NCBI GenBank assembly: GCA_963837735.1
Contig: CAWIOM010000004.1
Location: 1-64,000, forward strand
DNA from: VRUE01 sp963837735
GTDB taxonomy: Bacteria; Actinomycetota; Thermoleophilia; Solirubrobacterales; 70-9
Reading direction: 5' to 3'
Length of the DNA stretch: 64,000 nucleotides
The notes below the pieces were generated by a model that saw nothing but the letters and a program-made list of their open reading frames with translations, was not told the origin of the DNA and ran no database searches. The position numbers and the translations under genes were made by a program. How positions within the stretch are numbered: position 1 is the first letter of the stretch; each line of letters begins with the position of its first letter. This document shows, one piece after another, positions 27,557-37,354 of the stretch.

Positions 27557-28463
27557 TCACTCGATGCCCGAGCCGGTCGAGCATGTCCTCGTCCTTGCGC
27601 CAGCTGCGGCGGACCTGGACGTTGAGGTCGAGGTGGACCTTGGCGCCGAGCTCGGCTTCGAGGGAGGCGCGGGCGGCGCTGCCGATCTCACCGACCTTGG
27701 CGCCCTTCTTGCCGATCAGGATCCGCTTCTGCGACTCGGTCTCGGCCCAGATCTCAGCGGGAACCGTGACCAGGCCGTCCTCCCGAGTGGCGATCTCCCC
27801 GACCCTGACCTCGACCGAATGCGGGATCTCCTCCCGGGTCCGGTTGAGGACCTGCTCGCGGATCAGCTCCGCCAGCAGCAGCTCGCTGGATTGGTCGCTG
27901 TGCTCGTCGGTCGGGTAGAGGAACGGGCCCTCGGGGATCAGCTCCCCCAGCCGTCCGACCAGAGCGGCCAGTCCCTCGCCGGATTTGGCGCTGATCGGGA
28001 AGACCTCGTCGACCCCCTCGATCTCGGCCGCGTCCGACAGAACCGGGACCAGCTCGTTCGGCCCCAGTCTGTCGGCCTTGTTGACCGCGCAGATCACCGG
28101 CAGCTGGGCGCCGGCGCCGAGCAGGGTTCGAACGATGAAGCGGTCTCCCGCCCCGACTCCCTCCTCGCCGTTGACCACGATCAGCGCCAGGTCCGATTCG
28201 GCCAGCTCGCGCTCGACCCGGTGCTGCATGCGCTCGGTGAGGACGTCGCGGGGCTTCTGCACGCCGGGCAGGTCGACGATGATGAGCTGGCGGCCGGCCT
28301 CGGCGTCCGTGGCGATCCCGCGGATCGCCCGCCGCGTCGTCTGCGGCCGCACCGAGACGATCGCCACGTGGCTGCCGACGATCGCGTTGACGAGCGTCGA
28401 CTTGCCGGCGTTGGGCCGCCCGGCGAGCCCGATGAAACCAGCGCGCGTCGTCGCGCCGCTCAC
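27557..28463 (-). CDS. era: GTPase Era (last codons frameshifted)
   Basis: About 301 residues. It is a 30S-subunit assembly GTPase that binds the 3' end of 16S rRNA. G1 GLAGRPNAGKSTLVN, G2 RPQTTRRAIRG, G3 IVDLPGVQKP and G4 AVNKADRL are intact; the C-terminal KH domain has LIGKKGAKVGEIGSAAR and ends WRKDEDMLDRLG. As written, the frame runs on to 27312, but one extra C after GGG near 27565 hides the expected ending IE and a TGA at 27557-27559. It overlaps ybeY by four bases. Confidence 0.93.
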
Positions 28464-28817
28464 CGAAGGGCCCCCATCACCCGCTCCTGCAGGGCGAGCA
28501 TCTCGCCGTCGTCGGACTCGTGGTCATACCCGCAGAGGTGGAGGACACCGTGGACCGCCGCCTCGGTGACGTCGGTGCAGTGCTCTGGGCAGATCGCGAC
28601 GTCGCCGAGCTCCCGCGGGCCGGCGGTCGGCCCGGTTCCGTCGACCGGGAAGGCGAGCACGTCGGTCGGCGGCGTCCCTGCCGCGGTGCTCGCGGTTGAG
28701 CTCGCGGATCCGCTCGGCGCTCGACCAGCTCGAGCCGCGAGGTGGCCGTCGGCGACCCCCGCCGGCGCCGAGCGCCGCCTCGACCGCGCCGCGCAGCTCG
28801 CCGGCACGTCGAGTCAT
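28460..28817 (-). CDS. ybeY: Endoribonuclease YbeY / rRNA maturation factor (frameshifted)
   Basis: About 118 residues once two frames are joined. It begins MTRRAGELRGAVEAALGAGG, passes ERIRELNREHRG and then, in a second frame, reads PPTDVLAFPVDGTGP and the metal-binding signature AAVHGVLHLCGYDHESDD (HxxxHxxGYxH, three zinc-ligand His). It matures 16S rRNA ends and supports ribosome quality control. Frame changes lie between about 28670 and 28770. It sits between phoH and era, the usual arrangement. Confidence 0.82.
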
Positions 28818-28825
28818 CGAGCGGT

Positions 28826-29811
<986 letters not shown>

Positions 29812-29828
<17 letters not shown>

Positions 29829-30255
29829 CCAACGCCTCGCGCACCGCCGCGCTGACCCGCTTGCCGTCGGCGCGCCCGCCGACCTTGGGCATCAGCGCCT
29901 TCATCACGTCGCCCATCTGCCTCTGCTCGCTGGCGCCGGTCTCCTCGACCGCGGCGGCAACCAGCTCGCCGAGCTCCTCGTCGGAGAGCTGCTGGGGCAG
30001 GTAGCCCTCGATCAGCTCGGCCTCGAAGCCCTCGGCCTCGGCCTGCTCGGTGCGGCCCGCGTCGCGGTAGGCCTCGGCGGCTTCGAGCCGCTTCTTGCGC
30101 TCGCGCTGGAGCACGGCGACCTCGTCCCCATCGCCCAGCTTCGCGTCCTTCTGCAGCGAGTCGACGATCATCCGCAGGGCGCCGGCGCGCTCGCGCTCAC
30201 CGGCCTTCATCGCCGTGCGAACGTCTGCCTGAACCTGCTCCAGAACGGTGTCCAT
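29812..30255 (-). CDS. GatB/YqeY-domain protein
   Basis: 147 residues from ATG 30255. The all-helical YqeY domain is shared with the tRNA-binding tail of the amidotransferase subunit GatB: VQADVRTAMKAGERERAGAL, then EAEGFEAELIEGYLPQQLSD and QMGDVMKALMPKVGGRADGK with its final helical bundle. Its exact task is unknown; a role in tRNA-dependent amidation is suspected. It lies between murI and phoH in one transcriptional run. Confidence 0.9.
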
Positions 30256-30275
30256 GGCGCTAAGGGTAGGGACTC

Positions 30276-31076
30276 TCAGGCGCCAGCAGGGAGCTCGACC
30301 CGCTCGACCGCCCCGAGCGGCATCTGCAGGAAGCGGGTGCCGAGCTCGCGGAAGGACTCGGCCTCCCCGGTGCAGAGGAAGCGGTACTCGCCCTCGCCCT
30401 CGGGGGGACGGGCGAGCCCGGCCGAGACAAGGGTGCGCTGGACGGCCGCCGCGACCGCGTGGCCGCCGCTCACCAGGCGCACGTCGCGACCGAGGATCCG
30501 CTGCAGCATCGGGGCGACGAGCGGGTAGTGGGTGCAGCCGAGGATCAGGGTGTCGACGCCGGCCCGCTTCAGCGGCGCGCAGTAGGCGCGGGCCATCTCC
30601 AGCACGCCCTCGTCGAAGGGCGAGCCGTCCTGGATGAAGGGCGCCAGGTCGGGCGCCTCGACCTCGGTCACCTCGAGGGCACGGCCCTCCGCTTCGAGGG
30701 CGCGGCGGTAGGCGCCGCTCTCGACGGTGTTCGGCGTCGCCAGGACCCCGACCCGTCCGCTGTCCGTGATCGCCGAGGCGATCTCGGCCTGCGGCTCGAC
30801 CACGGGCACGACCTCGACGCCGTGCGCGGCGGCGACCTCGCGGGCGACGTCCTCGCCGATCGAGGTCGCCGTGTTGCAGGCGATCACCAGCAGCTTCGCC
30901 TCGTCGTCGCCGAGCAGCCGCTCGGCGATCGCCCGGATCCGCTCCCGCAGCCTCTCCGGGTCGCGGGTCCCGTAGGGAAACATCGCCGTGTCGCCGAGAT
31001 AGACGAAGTCCTCCTCGGGCAGCGAGACCAGGCACTCGTGGAGCACCGTGAGGCCGCCGACCCCGGAGTCGAACAT
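30276..31076 (-). CDS. murI: Glutamate racemase
   Basis: It supplies D-glutamate for peptidoglycan. Both catalytic cysteines are there: VIACNTATSIGED and LILGCTHYPLVAPML; FDSGVGGLTVLHECLVSLP holds the conserved Asp and FVYLGDTAMFPYGTRD the substrate loop. The first usable start is ATG 31076, which cuts into the first beta strand (SSAPIAMFDSG); no other start codon exists upstream in frame. The natural start may be hidden by an indel or have been displaced by the hairpin at 31106-31130. From 31076 it is 266 residues. Confidence 0.9.
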   Translation of the reverse strand: MFDSGVGGLTVLHECLVSLPEEDFVYLGDTAMFPYGTRDPERLRERIRAIAERLLGDDEAKLLVIACNTATSIGEDVAREVAAAHGVEVVPVVEPQAEIASAITDSGRVGVLATPNTVESGAYRRALEAEGRALEVTEVEAPDLAPFIQDGSPFDEGVLEMARAYCAPLKRAGVDTLILGCTHYPLVAPMLQRILGRDVRLVSGGHAVAAAVQRTLVSAGLARPPEGEGEYRFLCTGEAESFRELGTRFLQMPLGAVERVELPAGA

Positions 31077-31105
31077 CGCGATCGGGGCCGAGGAGTCGCC
31101 CTCGG

Positions 31106-31130
31106 GCGGGCCCGGTGGAGAAGGGCCCGC
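31106..31130. terminator. Short hairpin between DUF2269 gene and murI
   Basis: An eight-base-pair stem (GCGGGCCC, 31106-31113, with GGGCCCGC, 31123-31130) and a nine-base loop touch the stop codon of the upstream gene. It may end or weaken transcription into murI. Confidence 0.5.
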
Positions 31131-31624
31131 TATAGGAACGGTTTGTACGTCATGAAGAAGATCGTCACGACGACGACGATCCCGGCGAGGGTCCCGACCT
31201 GGCCGATCCGCTGCCCCAGCGCTTCGAACTCGTCGCTGAGCGTGTCCCCCGCCTCGAGGTCGCGCTCCGCCAGCGCCTTCGCCTCCCTGACCTTGGGCTG
31301 GAAGAAGCCGTGCTGGAGGCCGAAGAGGCCGATGATCGCGAGGAAGCCGACGCTGATGAAGGCGTCGCTCGCCTCGAATGCGCTGTCGGAGGCGATCAGC
31401 AGGTAGATCCCCGCGAGGAGGAGGACGATCATCCCCGGGTTGACGAGGTACTTGTCGCACTTCTGGACCCCGGCGAGGATCGCCGGGGTCGCCCGCGGGT
31501 AGGTCGGCGCGACCGAGAAGAAGAGGGCGTAGCCGAACGTCGGGCCGAAGGCGAGCACGACCGCGAGCACATGCAGGAAGAGTGCGAGCTTGTAGTCGAC
31601 GCTGACGATGGACGCGGTTGGCAT
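31130..31624 (-). CDS. DUF2269-family integral membrane protein
   Basis: 164 residues from ATG 31624 (ATG 31636 is an alternative). Four membrane helices are predicted: LALFLHVLAVVLAFGPTFGY, IVLLLAGIYLLIA, VGFLAIIGLFGLQHGFF and GTLAGIVVVVTIFFMTY. The pattern with a His in the first helix is that of DUF2269 (YndJ-like) proteins of unknown function. It lies between prmA and murI, and its start overlaps the prmA 3' end. Confidence 0.75.
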   Translation of the reverse strand: MPTASIVSVDYKLALFLHVLAVVLAFGPTFGYALFFSVAPTYPRATPAILAGVQKCDKYLVNPGMIVLLLAGIYLLIASDSAFEASDAFISVGFLAIIGLFGLQHGFFQPKVREAKALAERDLEAGDTLSDEFEALGQRIGQVGTLAGIVVVVTIFFMTYKPFL

Positions 31625-31656
31625 CACGCGAAACATATTCGACCCGGCGGCCGAGA

Positions 31657-32534
31657 TCACCTTCTCGAGGAGAAGCGCCGCCCAGTCGCCCTCGAGGCGG
31701 CGGTCGCGCTCGGCGAGGCCCCAGAGGGCAAAGGCGGCCGCGATGTCGTCGAGCTCGGCAGGCAGGAGGCCGGAGAGGACGAGCGTGGTGGGCGACGGGG
31801 AAGGGCTCGTTCGAGCAACAGCGGGGAGGCTCGCCCGAGCCCTCCCCGTCGCCCGTCGGCGCTCATCTGTGCGGCCAGCTCGCGGAGGACGGGCGCGGTC
31901 ATGTTGGCGACCGTCACGGGAGCGAGGTCGGGGAGCTCTCGCGCAGGTTGACGCAGCTCGAACTCGGCGGCCGACGCCGTTCATCGCCGCGTTGGCGCGT
32001 CGCGGCCTCGATCGCCGCCTGCTCGTGGTCGTAGCCGCGGACGGGGGCCCAGCCGAGCTTCGCCGCGGCGATCGCCAGCACCCCCGAGCCGGTTCCGAGA
32101 TCGGTCAGCGGACCGCCGGCCTCCCCGGTCGCCTCCAGCTCGAGCAGGTACTCGAGGCAGAGACGGGTGGTCGGGTGGGCGCCGGTGCCGAAGGCGCGTC
32201 CCGGGTCGACGACGACGTCGACGGCGCCCTCACGCGACTCCTCCCAGGAGGGGCGCAGCCACAGCCTCTCGCCGATCAGCAGCGGTTTGTGGAAGTCCTG
32301 CCAACGGTCGGCCCAGTCGTCGGGGACCTCGGTGGCGAGGACCTCGACCAGGCCGTCGCCGGCCGCCGCCTCGAGCTCGCCGAGCTCCGGCAACTCGCCC
32401 TCGCCGCCGTAGATCGCGTACTCGACGTAGCCCGGGCCGTGCTCTTCCTCGACGCCGTTGGGAGCGAGCACGGTGACCTCGGCGAGGACGAGCTCGGCCT
32501 GCTCGGGCCGGCACCTGACCGCGAGGCGGATCAA
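31657..32534 (-). CDS. prmA: Ribosomal protein L11 methyltransferase, split by frame changes and hairpin E2
   Basis: It trimethylates ribosomal protein L11. The first frame, from TTG 32534 (overlapping the dnaJ stop), carries WADRWQDFHKPLLIGERLWL, VVVDPGRAFGTGAHPTTRLC and LTDLGTGSGVLAIAAAKLGW, the SAM site. After NAAMNGVG (near 31985) the frame changes, then VTVANMTAPVLRELAAQMSA (the catalytic NLTA-like motif) appears. Hairpin E2 follows (31790-31854), and the protein resumes as TTLVLSGLLPAELDDIAAAF and LEGDWAALLLEK. The probable stop is TGA at 31657-31659. Removing exactly the 65 bases of E2 joins SAD to TTLVLSGLL in frame. Confidence 0.85.
31790..31854. repeat. Hairpin element E2 inside prmA
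   Basis: Arms GGGCGACGGGGAAGGGCTCG and CGAGCCCTCCCCGTCGCCC enclose a core (31813-31832) that is the exact reverse complement of the E1 core at 19705-19724. The arms do not resemble those of E1. It falls in prmA between the NMTAP motif region and the strand LVLSGLL, a variable turn in this family. It is 65 bases long; 66 (as in E1) would be an in-frame insertion of 22 residues. Confidence 0.75.
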
Positions 32535-33202
32535 CCGAAGGCGCGGCGGACGCGCGAGAAGATGCTCTCCTCCTCGCCGCCGGAGGAGCGCAGGTTGCGG
32601 GGCTCGAGCGACTCGCCGAGCTTGCGCGCCAGCTCCTCCTGCTGCTCGGAGAGGCCGCTGGGGATGAGCACATGGACGACGATCACCATGTCGCCGGGAG
32701 GGCCGCCGTTGGCGCCGGGCATGCCGTTGCCGCGCAGCGCGTACTGGGTCCCGTGCTGGGTGCCCGAGGGCAGCTCGATCTCGCGCTCGCCCTCCTGGGT
32801 CGGGACCTTGATGCCGGCGCCGAGCATCGCGTCGATCGCCGTGATCTCGACCGAGTGGACGACGTCCTGGCCGCGGACGGGGCCGCGGGGCGGGCCGAAG
32901 CGGATCCCCTGGCCGCTGAAGAAGGCCTGGAAGATGTCGTCGATCGAGCCGAAGCCGGCGCCGGGCGCGAAGCCGTTGCCGCGCAGCCCTTCGTGCCCGT
33001 AGGCGTCGTAGGCGCGGCGCCGCTCCGGGTCGGAGAGCACCTCGTAGGCTTCCGCGGCCTCCTTGAACTTCTCCTCCGCCTCGGGGTCGTGGTCGTTGAC
33101 GTCGGGGTGCAGCTCGCGGGCGAGACGGCGGAAGGCGGTCTTGACCTCGCCGCGATTCGCATCGCGCTCGACGCCGAGCACGTCGTAGTAGTCGCGCGGC
33201 AT
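32531..33202 (-). CDS. dnaJ: DnaJ co-chaperone lacking the zinc-finger domain
   Basis: 223 residues; usual DnaJ proteins have about 370. The J domain is complete (DYYDVLGVERDANRGEVKTA, with HPD in RELHPDVNDHD), so it can stimulate DnaK. A short Gly/Phe part (NGFAPGAGFGSIDDIFQAFF) follows. No CxxCxGxG repeats exist; instead the chain goes straight into a client-binding domain (GAGIKVPTQEGEREIELPSG, GNGMPGANGGPPGDMVIVVH). No frame change is seen, so the short form looks genuine. It follows hrcA by six bases, as in heat-shock operons. Confidence 0.88.
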   Translation of the reverse strand: MPRDYYDVLGVERDANRGEVKTAFRRLARELHPDVNDHDPEAEEKFKEAAEAYEVLSDPERRRAYDAYGHEGLRGNGFAPGAGFGSIDDIFQAFFSGQGIRFGPPRGPVRGQDVVHSVEITAIDAMLGAGIKVPTQEGEREIELPSGTQHGTQYALRGNGMPGANGGPPGDMVIVVHVLIPSGLSEQQEELARKLGESLEPRNLRSSGGEEESIFSRVRRAFG

Positions 33203-33208
33203 CGTCAG

Positions 33209-34238
33209 CTACCCGCCGTAGACCGTCTCGCAGTAGCGGGAGAGCTCGCGGGCAGCGCCGCGGACGGAGGCGATCGCCGTCGCGTAGTCCATCCGCAGCG
33301 GGCCGACGACGCCGACCGAGCCGAGGTTGCGATGGGCGAGGCCGTAGTTGGCGCCGACGACGCTGACCGAGCGCAGCTCGGGCTGCGGGTTCTCGCCGCC
33401 GATCCAGAGGAACACCGAGCGCTCCTCCAGCGCCGAGCGGAGGACGCCGAGGACGCTGGCCCGGCCCTCGAGCGCCGCCAGCAGCTCGTCGGCCCGGGGC
33501 AGGTCACCGAGCCTGGAGTCGGAGAGCAGCCGCGCGGCGCCGTCCATGTAGAGGGTCTCGCCGGCGCCGTCGTCGAGGGCCGTGAAGGTGGGGCCGAGAG
33601 TGGCCAGGAAGGACGCCTCGGTCGGCCCGAGCTCGGGATCGGCGAGGCGGTCGGCGATCATCCGCGCGCCGACGCTCATCCCGGCGAGCGACTCGTTGAG
33701 GTAGCTGGAGGCCCACTCGACGAGACCGGGGTCCACCGGGCCCTCGAAGTCGAAGACCTTCTTGGCGACGGCGCCGCTGGAGGCGATCGCGACGACCATC
33801 ACCCGCGTCGGGCGCAGCCGCAGGACCTCCACCCGGTGGATCGTCGCGGCGATGCTCTCGGGGGGCGCGGTCGCCAGCGCCACGAGGTCGGTGACCTGCG
33901 CCAAGGCCGCCGTCGTCTCCCTCATCGCGTCGTCGACCTCGCGGCGCAGGCGCGAGCGGTCCGGCTCCACTCCCGCCTCGGCGGACGGCGCGCTCGGACT
34001 CGAGCAGCAGGTCGACGTAGCGGCGGTAGCCGGAATCGGTCGGCACGCGCCCGGCGGAGGTGTGCGGGTGGTTCAGGTAGCCGGCCGCCTCGAGCGCCGC
34101 CAGCTCCGAGCGCACCGTCGACGGCCCCCACTCGATCTCGGCCTTCTCGGCGATCTCCTTCGACCCCACAGGCTTCGCCGACACCAGGTAGGTGTCGACG
34201 ACCAGCCGCAGAATCAGCTCTTGGCGCGAGGAAAGCAT
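33209..34238 (-). CDS. hrcA: Heat-inducible repressor HrcA (frameshifted)
   Basis: About 343 residues in two frames. HrcA normally represses chaperone genes at CIRCE sites. The winged helix is LSSRQELILRLVVDTYLVSA, then VGSKEIAEKAEIEWGPSTVR and LNHPHTSAGRVPTDSGYRRY. The frame is lost near 33965-33985. The second frame gives the effector domain (VLRLRPTRVMVVAIASSGAV, GEGARMI-like GARMIADRLADPEL) and the typical ending SVGVVGPLRMDYATAIASVR. No CIRCE repeat (TTAGCACTC-N9-GAGTGCTAA) lies before it, so its operator may have diverged. Confidence 0.88.
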
Positions 34239-34283
34239 CCCTACATCTTAGGTTTCAGCTCAGCGCTGCTCGGGATCCTGCTC

Positions 34284-34418
34284 AGCGGTGCCGTCGGGAG
34301 GGGTTGGGTTGCCCTCCGAACGGCTTGTACTTTTTCGCCGGCGGCGACCTCGGACGGCCGCCTCCGAAGACGAAAAAGTTGAGAGAGGAGGGCAGCCCAA
34401 CCCCTCCCCCGCACCGCT
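34284..34418. repeat. Hairpin element C1
   Basis: Outer arms (AGCGGTGC..GGGAGGGGTTGGGTTGCCCTCC and its complement GGAGGGCAGCCCAACCCCTCCC..GCACCGCT) span 34284-34418. The inner part has ACTTTTTCG opposite CGAAAAAGT. The right half, CCGAAGACGAAAAAGT followed by GAGAGAGGAG, recurs with one mismatch in C2 at 62730-62756. The right end runs into the stop codon of the dehydratase gene (34417-34419). Confidence 0.7.
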
Positions 34419-34806
34419 AAAGCTGGACTTCGGCCTCGGCGTTGCGGATCGTCTGGTTGTCGCCCTGGGCGGCCACCGTGTCGATCACCGCGCGGTCGCC
34501 GTCCACGGACTTGACCGTGCCGGTGACGACGATCTCCGTCTCAGGCGCGCCCATGCCGCGGAACTGAACCGAGAGCCGCTTGAGCGCGCCGGGGTCGCCG
34601 CCCGCCGCCTCGGTGTTCGCCCGCGCGACGAGGCCCATCATGTAGAGGCCGTGCAGGATCGTGTTCGGAAGCCCGACCGCCTTCGCGAACTCGGGGTCGA
34701 TGTGGATCGGGTTGAAATCGCCCGAGGCCCCCGCATAGCGGTGCGGCAGGTACTTGTCGGGGGTGACGCGCAGCTCCTCGATCCGGTCTCCCTCGCTGAG
34801 CGTCAT
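34417..34806 (-). CDS. MaoC-like (R)-3-hydroxyacyl dehydratase, catalytic half
   Basis: 129 residues, one hot-dog fold. RYAGASGDFNPIHIDPEFAK is the hydratase-2 motif with the catalytic Asp and His, followed by LPNTILHGLYMMGLVARANT. With the N-terminal-type protein just upstream it resembles the HadA-HadB pair of mycobacteria, which dehydrates 3-hydroxyacyl chains in fatty- or mycolic-acid elongation. It begins one base after the neighbour's stop, so the two are surely translated together. Confidence 0.88.
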   Translation of the reverse strand: MTLSEGDRIEELRVTPDKYLPHRYAGASGDFNPIHIDPEFAKAVGLPNTILHGLYMMGLVARANTEAAGGDPGALKRLSVQFRGMGAPETEIVVTGTVKSVDGDRAVIDTVAAQGDNQTIRNAEAEVQL

Positions 34807-34807
34807 C

Positions 34808-35248
34808 TCATACCCCCCTGACGATGTTGGTCCAGGTCCCCTTGACGACCTGCCGGCCGTCCTGGTTGACCGAGTTGGTCTCGAACACGTAGAAGCCCTT
34901 GCCGTCTTTCTCGAAGATCTCCAGGCATTTGGCGGTGGTCGTGATCACGTCGCCCGAGCAGGCGGGCTCGCCCCACTCGAACTCCTGGCCGCCGTGCACC
35001 ATGGCCGCGAAATTCATCCCGACCTCGTCGTCGAACATCGCCGGGCCCAGGGCCGGGGCGCTGTAGACGACGCAGAACATCGGCGGCGCGACCACGTCGC
35101 GGTAGCCGGCCCCCCTGGCCGCCTCGCGGTCGGTGTGAACGGGGTTGTCGAGGCCGACGACCCGAGCGTACTCGCCGATCTTCTCCTTGCCCACCTCGTA
35201 GGTCGTGGCGGGCCATTCCTTCCCGATTGCCTCAGTCTTGATCGCCAT
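34808..35248 (-). CDS. MaoC N-terminal-type dehydratase subunit (HadA/HadC-like)
   Basis: 146 residues with a hot-dog fold of the FAS1-dehydratase-region type: YEVGKEKIGEYARVVGLDNP, HTDREAARGAGYRDVVAPPM and MVHGGQEFEWGEPACSGDVI, then TNSVNQDGRQVVKGTWTNIV. This kind binds the acyl chain and lacks the hydratase Asp/His pair, working as a heterodimer with the catalytic half next to it. Hairpin G separates it from lepA. Confidence 0.85.
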   Translation of the reverse strand: MAIKTEAIGKEWPATTYEVGKEKIGEYARVVGLDNPVHTDREAARGAGYRDVVAPPMFCVVYSAPALGPAMFDDEVGMNFAAMVHGGQEFEWGEPACSGDVITTTAKCLEIFEKDGKGFYVFETNSVNQDGRQVVKGTWTNIVRGV

Positions 35249-35268
35249 GAGCGGGCACCCTATCCGCT

Positions 35269-35349
35269 GCGGGCGGGTGGCGCGGGGGCGGGGCCCTCGC
35301 CCGCAGCTTGCGAGGACGAGGGCCCCGTCCCCGTGACAGGACCCGCCCG

Positions 35350-35350
<1 letters not shown>
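35269..35350. repeat. Hairpin element G (3' of lepA)
   Basis: GCGGGCGGGT..GGGGGCGGGGCCCTCG on the left pairs with CGAGGGCCCCGTCCCCGTG..ACCCGCCCGC on the right around CCCGCAGCTTGCGAGGA. The right arm ends on the first base of the lepA stop codon. Only one copy of this core is seen, although GTGACAGGACCCGC also occurs inverted beside B2 (39056-39069). It probably acts as a terminator. Confidence 0.6.
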
Positions 35351-37143
<1,793 letters not shown>

Positions 37144-37191
37144 CGGGGACCGGGAAGTATGGCGTGTCGGCGCGCGGGTCCTGACGCGGTC

Positions 37192-37242
37192 GCGAGGGGG
37201 CCTGCGGGCGGGCCAAACCGGGTCCGTTCTCGGCCCCCTCGC
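37192..37242. repeat. Hairpin element B1
   Basis: Arms GCGAGGGGGCC (37192-37202) and GGCCCCCTCGC (37232-37242) hold the family-B core CTGCGGGCGGGCCAAACCGG then GTCCGTTCTC. The core matches B2 with one difference and B3 with one difference, while the arms differ. It lies between lepA and the membrane-protein gene. Confidence 0.75.
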
Positions 37243-37354
37243 GCCCACGCCACCCGGGCGAGACTCGCCCTCCGCAGGACGCCCGATCGACCAGATCCCG
37301 CGATCCTCAGCTCCTTAGCTCCTCAGCTGTTGAGGGGACGGATGCCGGTAGTCC

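Noticed and set aside
34239..34283. CIRCE operator before hrcA
   Set aside because: No TTAGCACTC-N9-GAGTGCTAA or close variant is visible in the upstream gap.
37144..37248. N-terminal extension of LepA
   Set aside because: It is read through hairpin B1 and differs in composition; the family starts at MDQIRNF.
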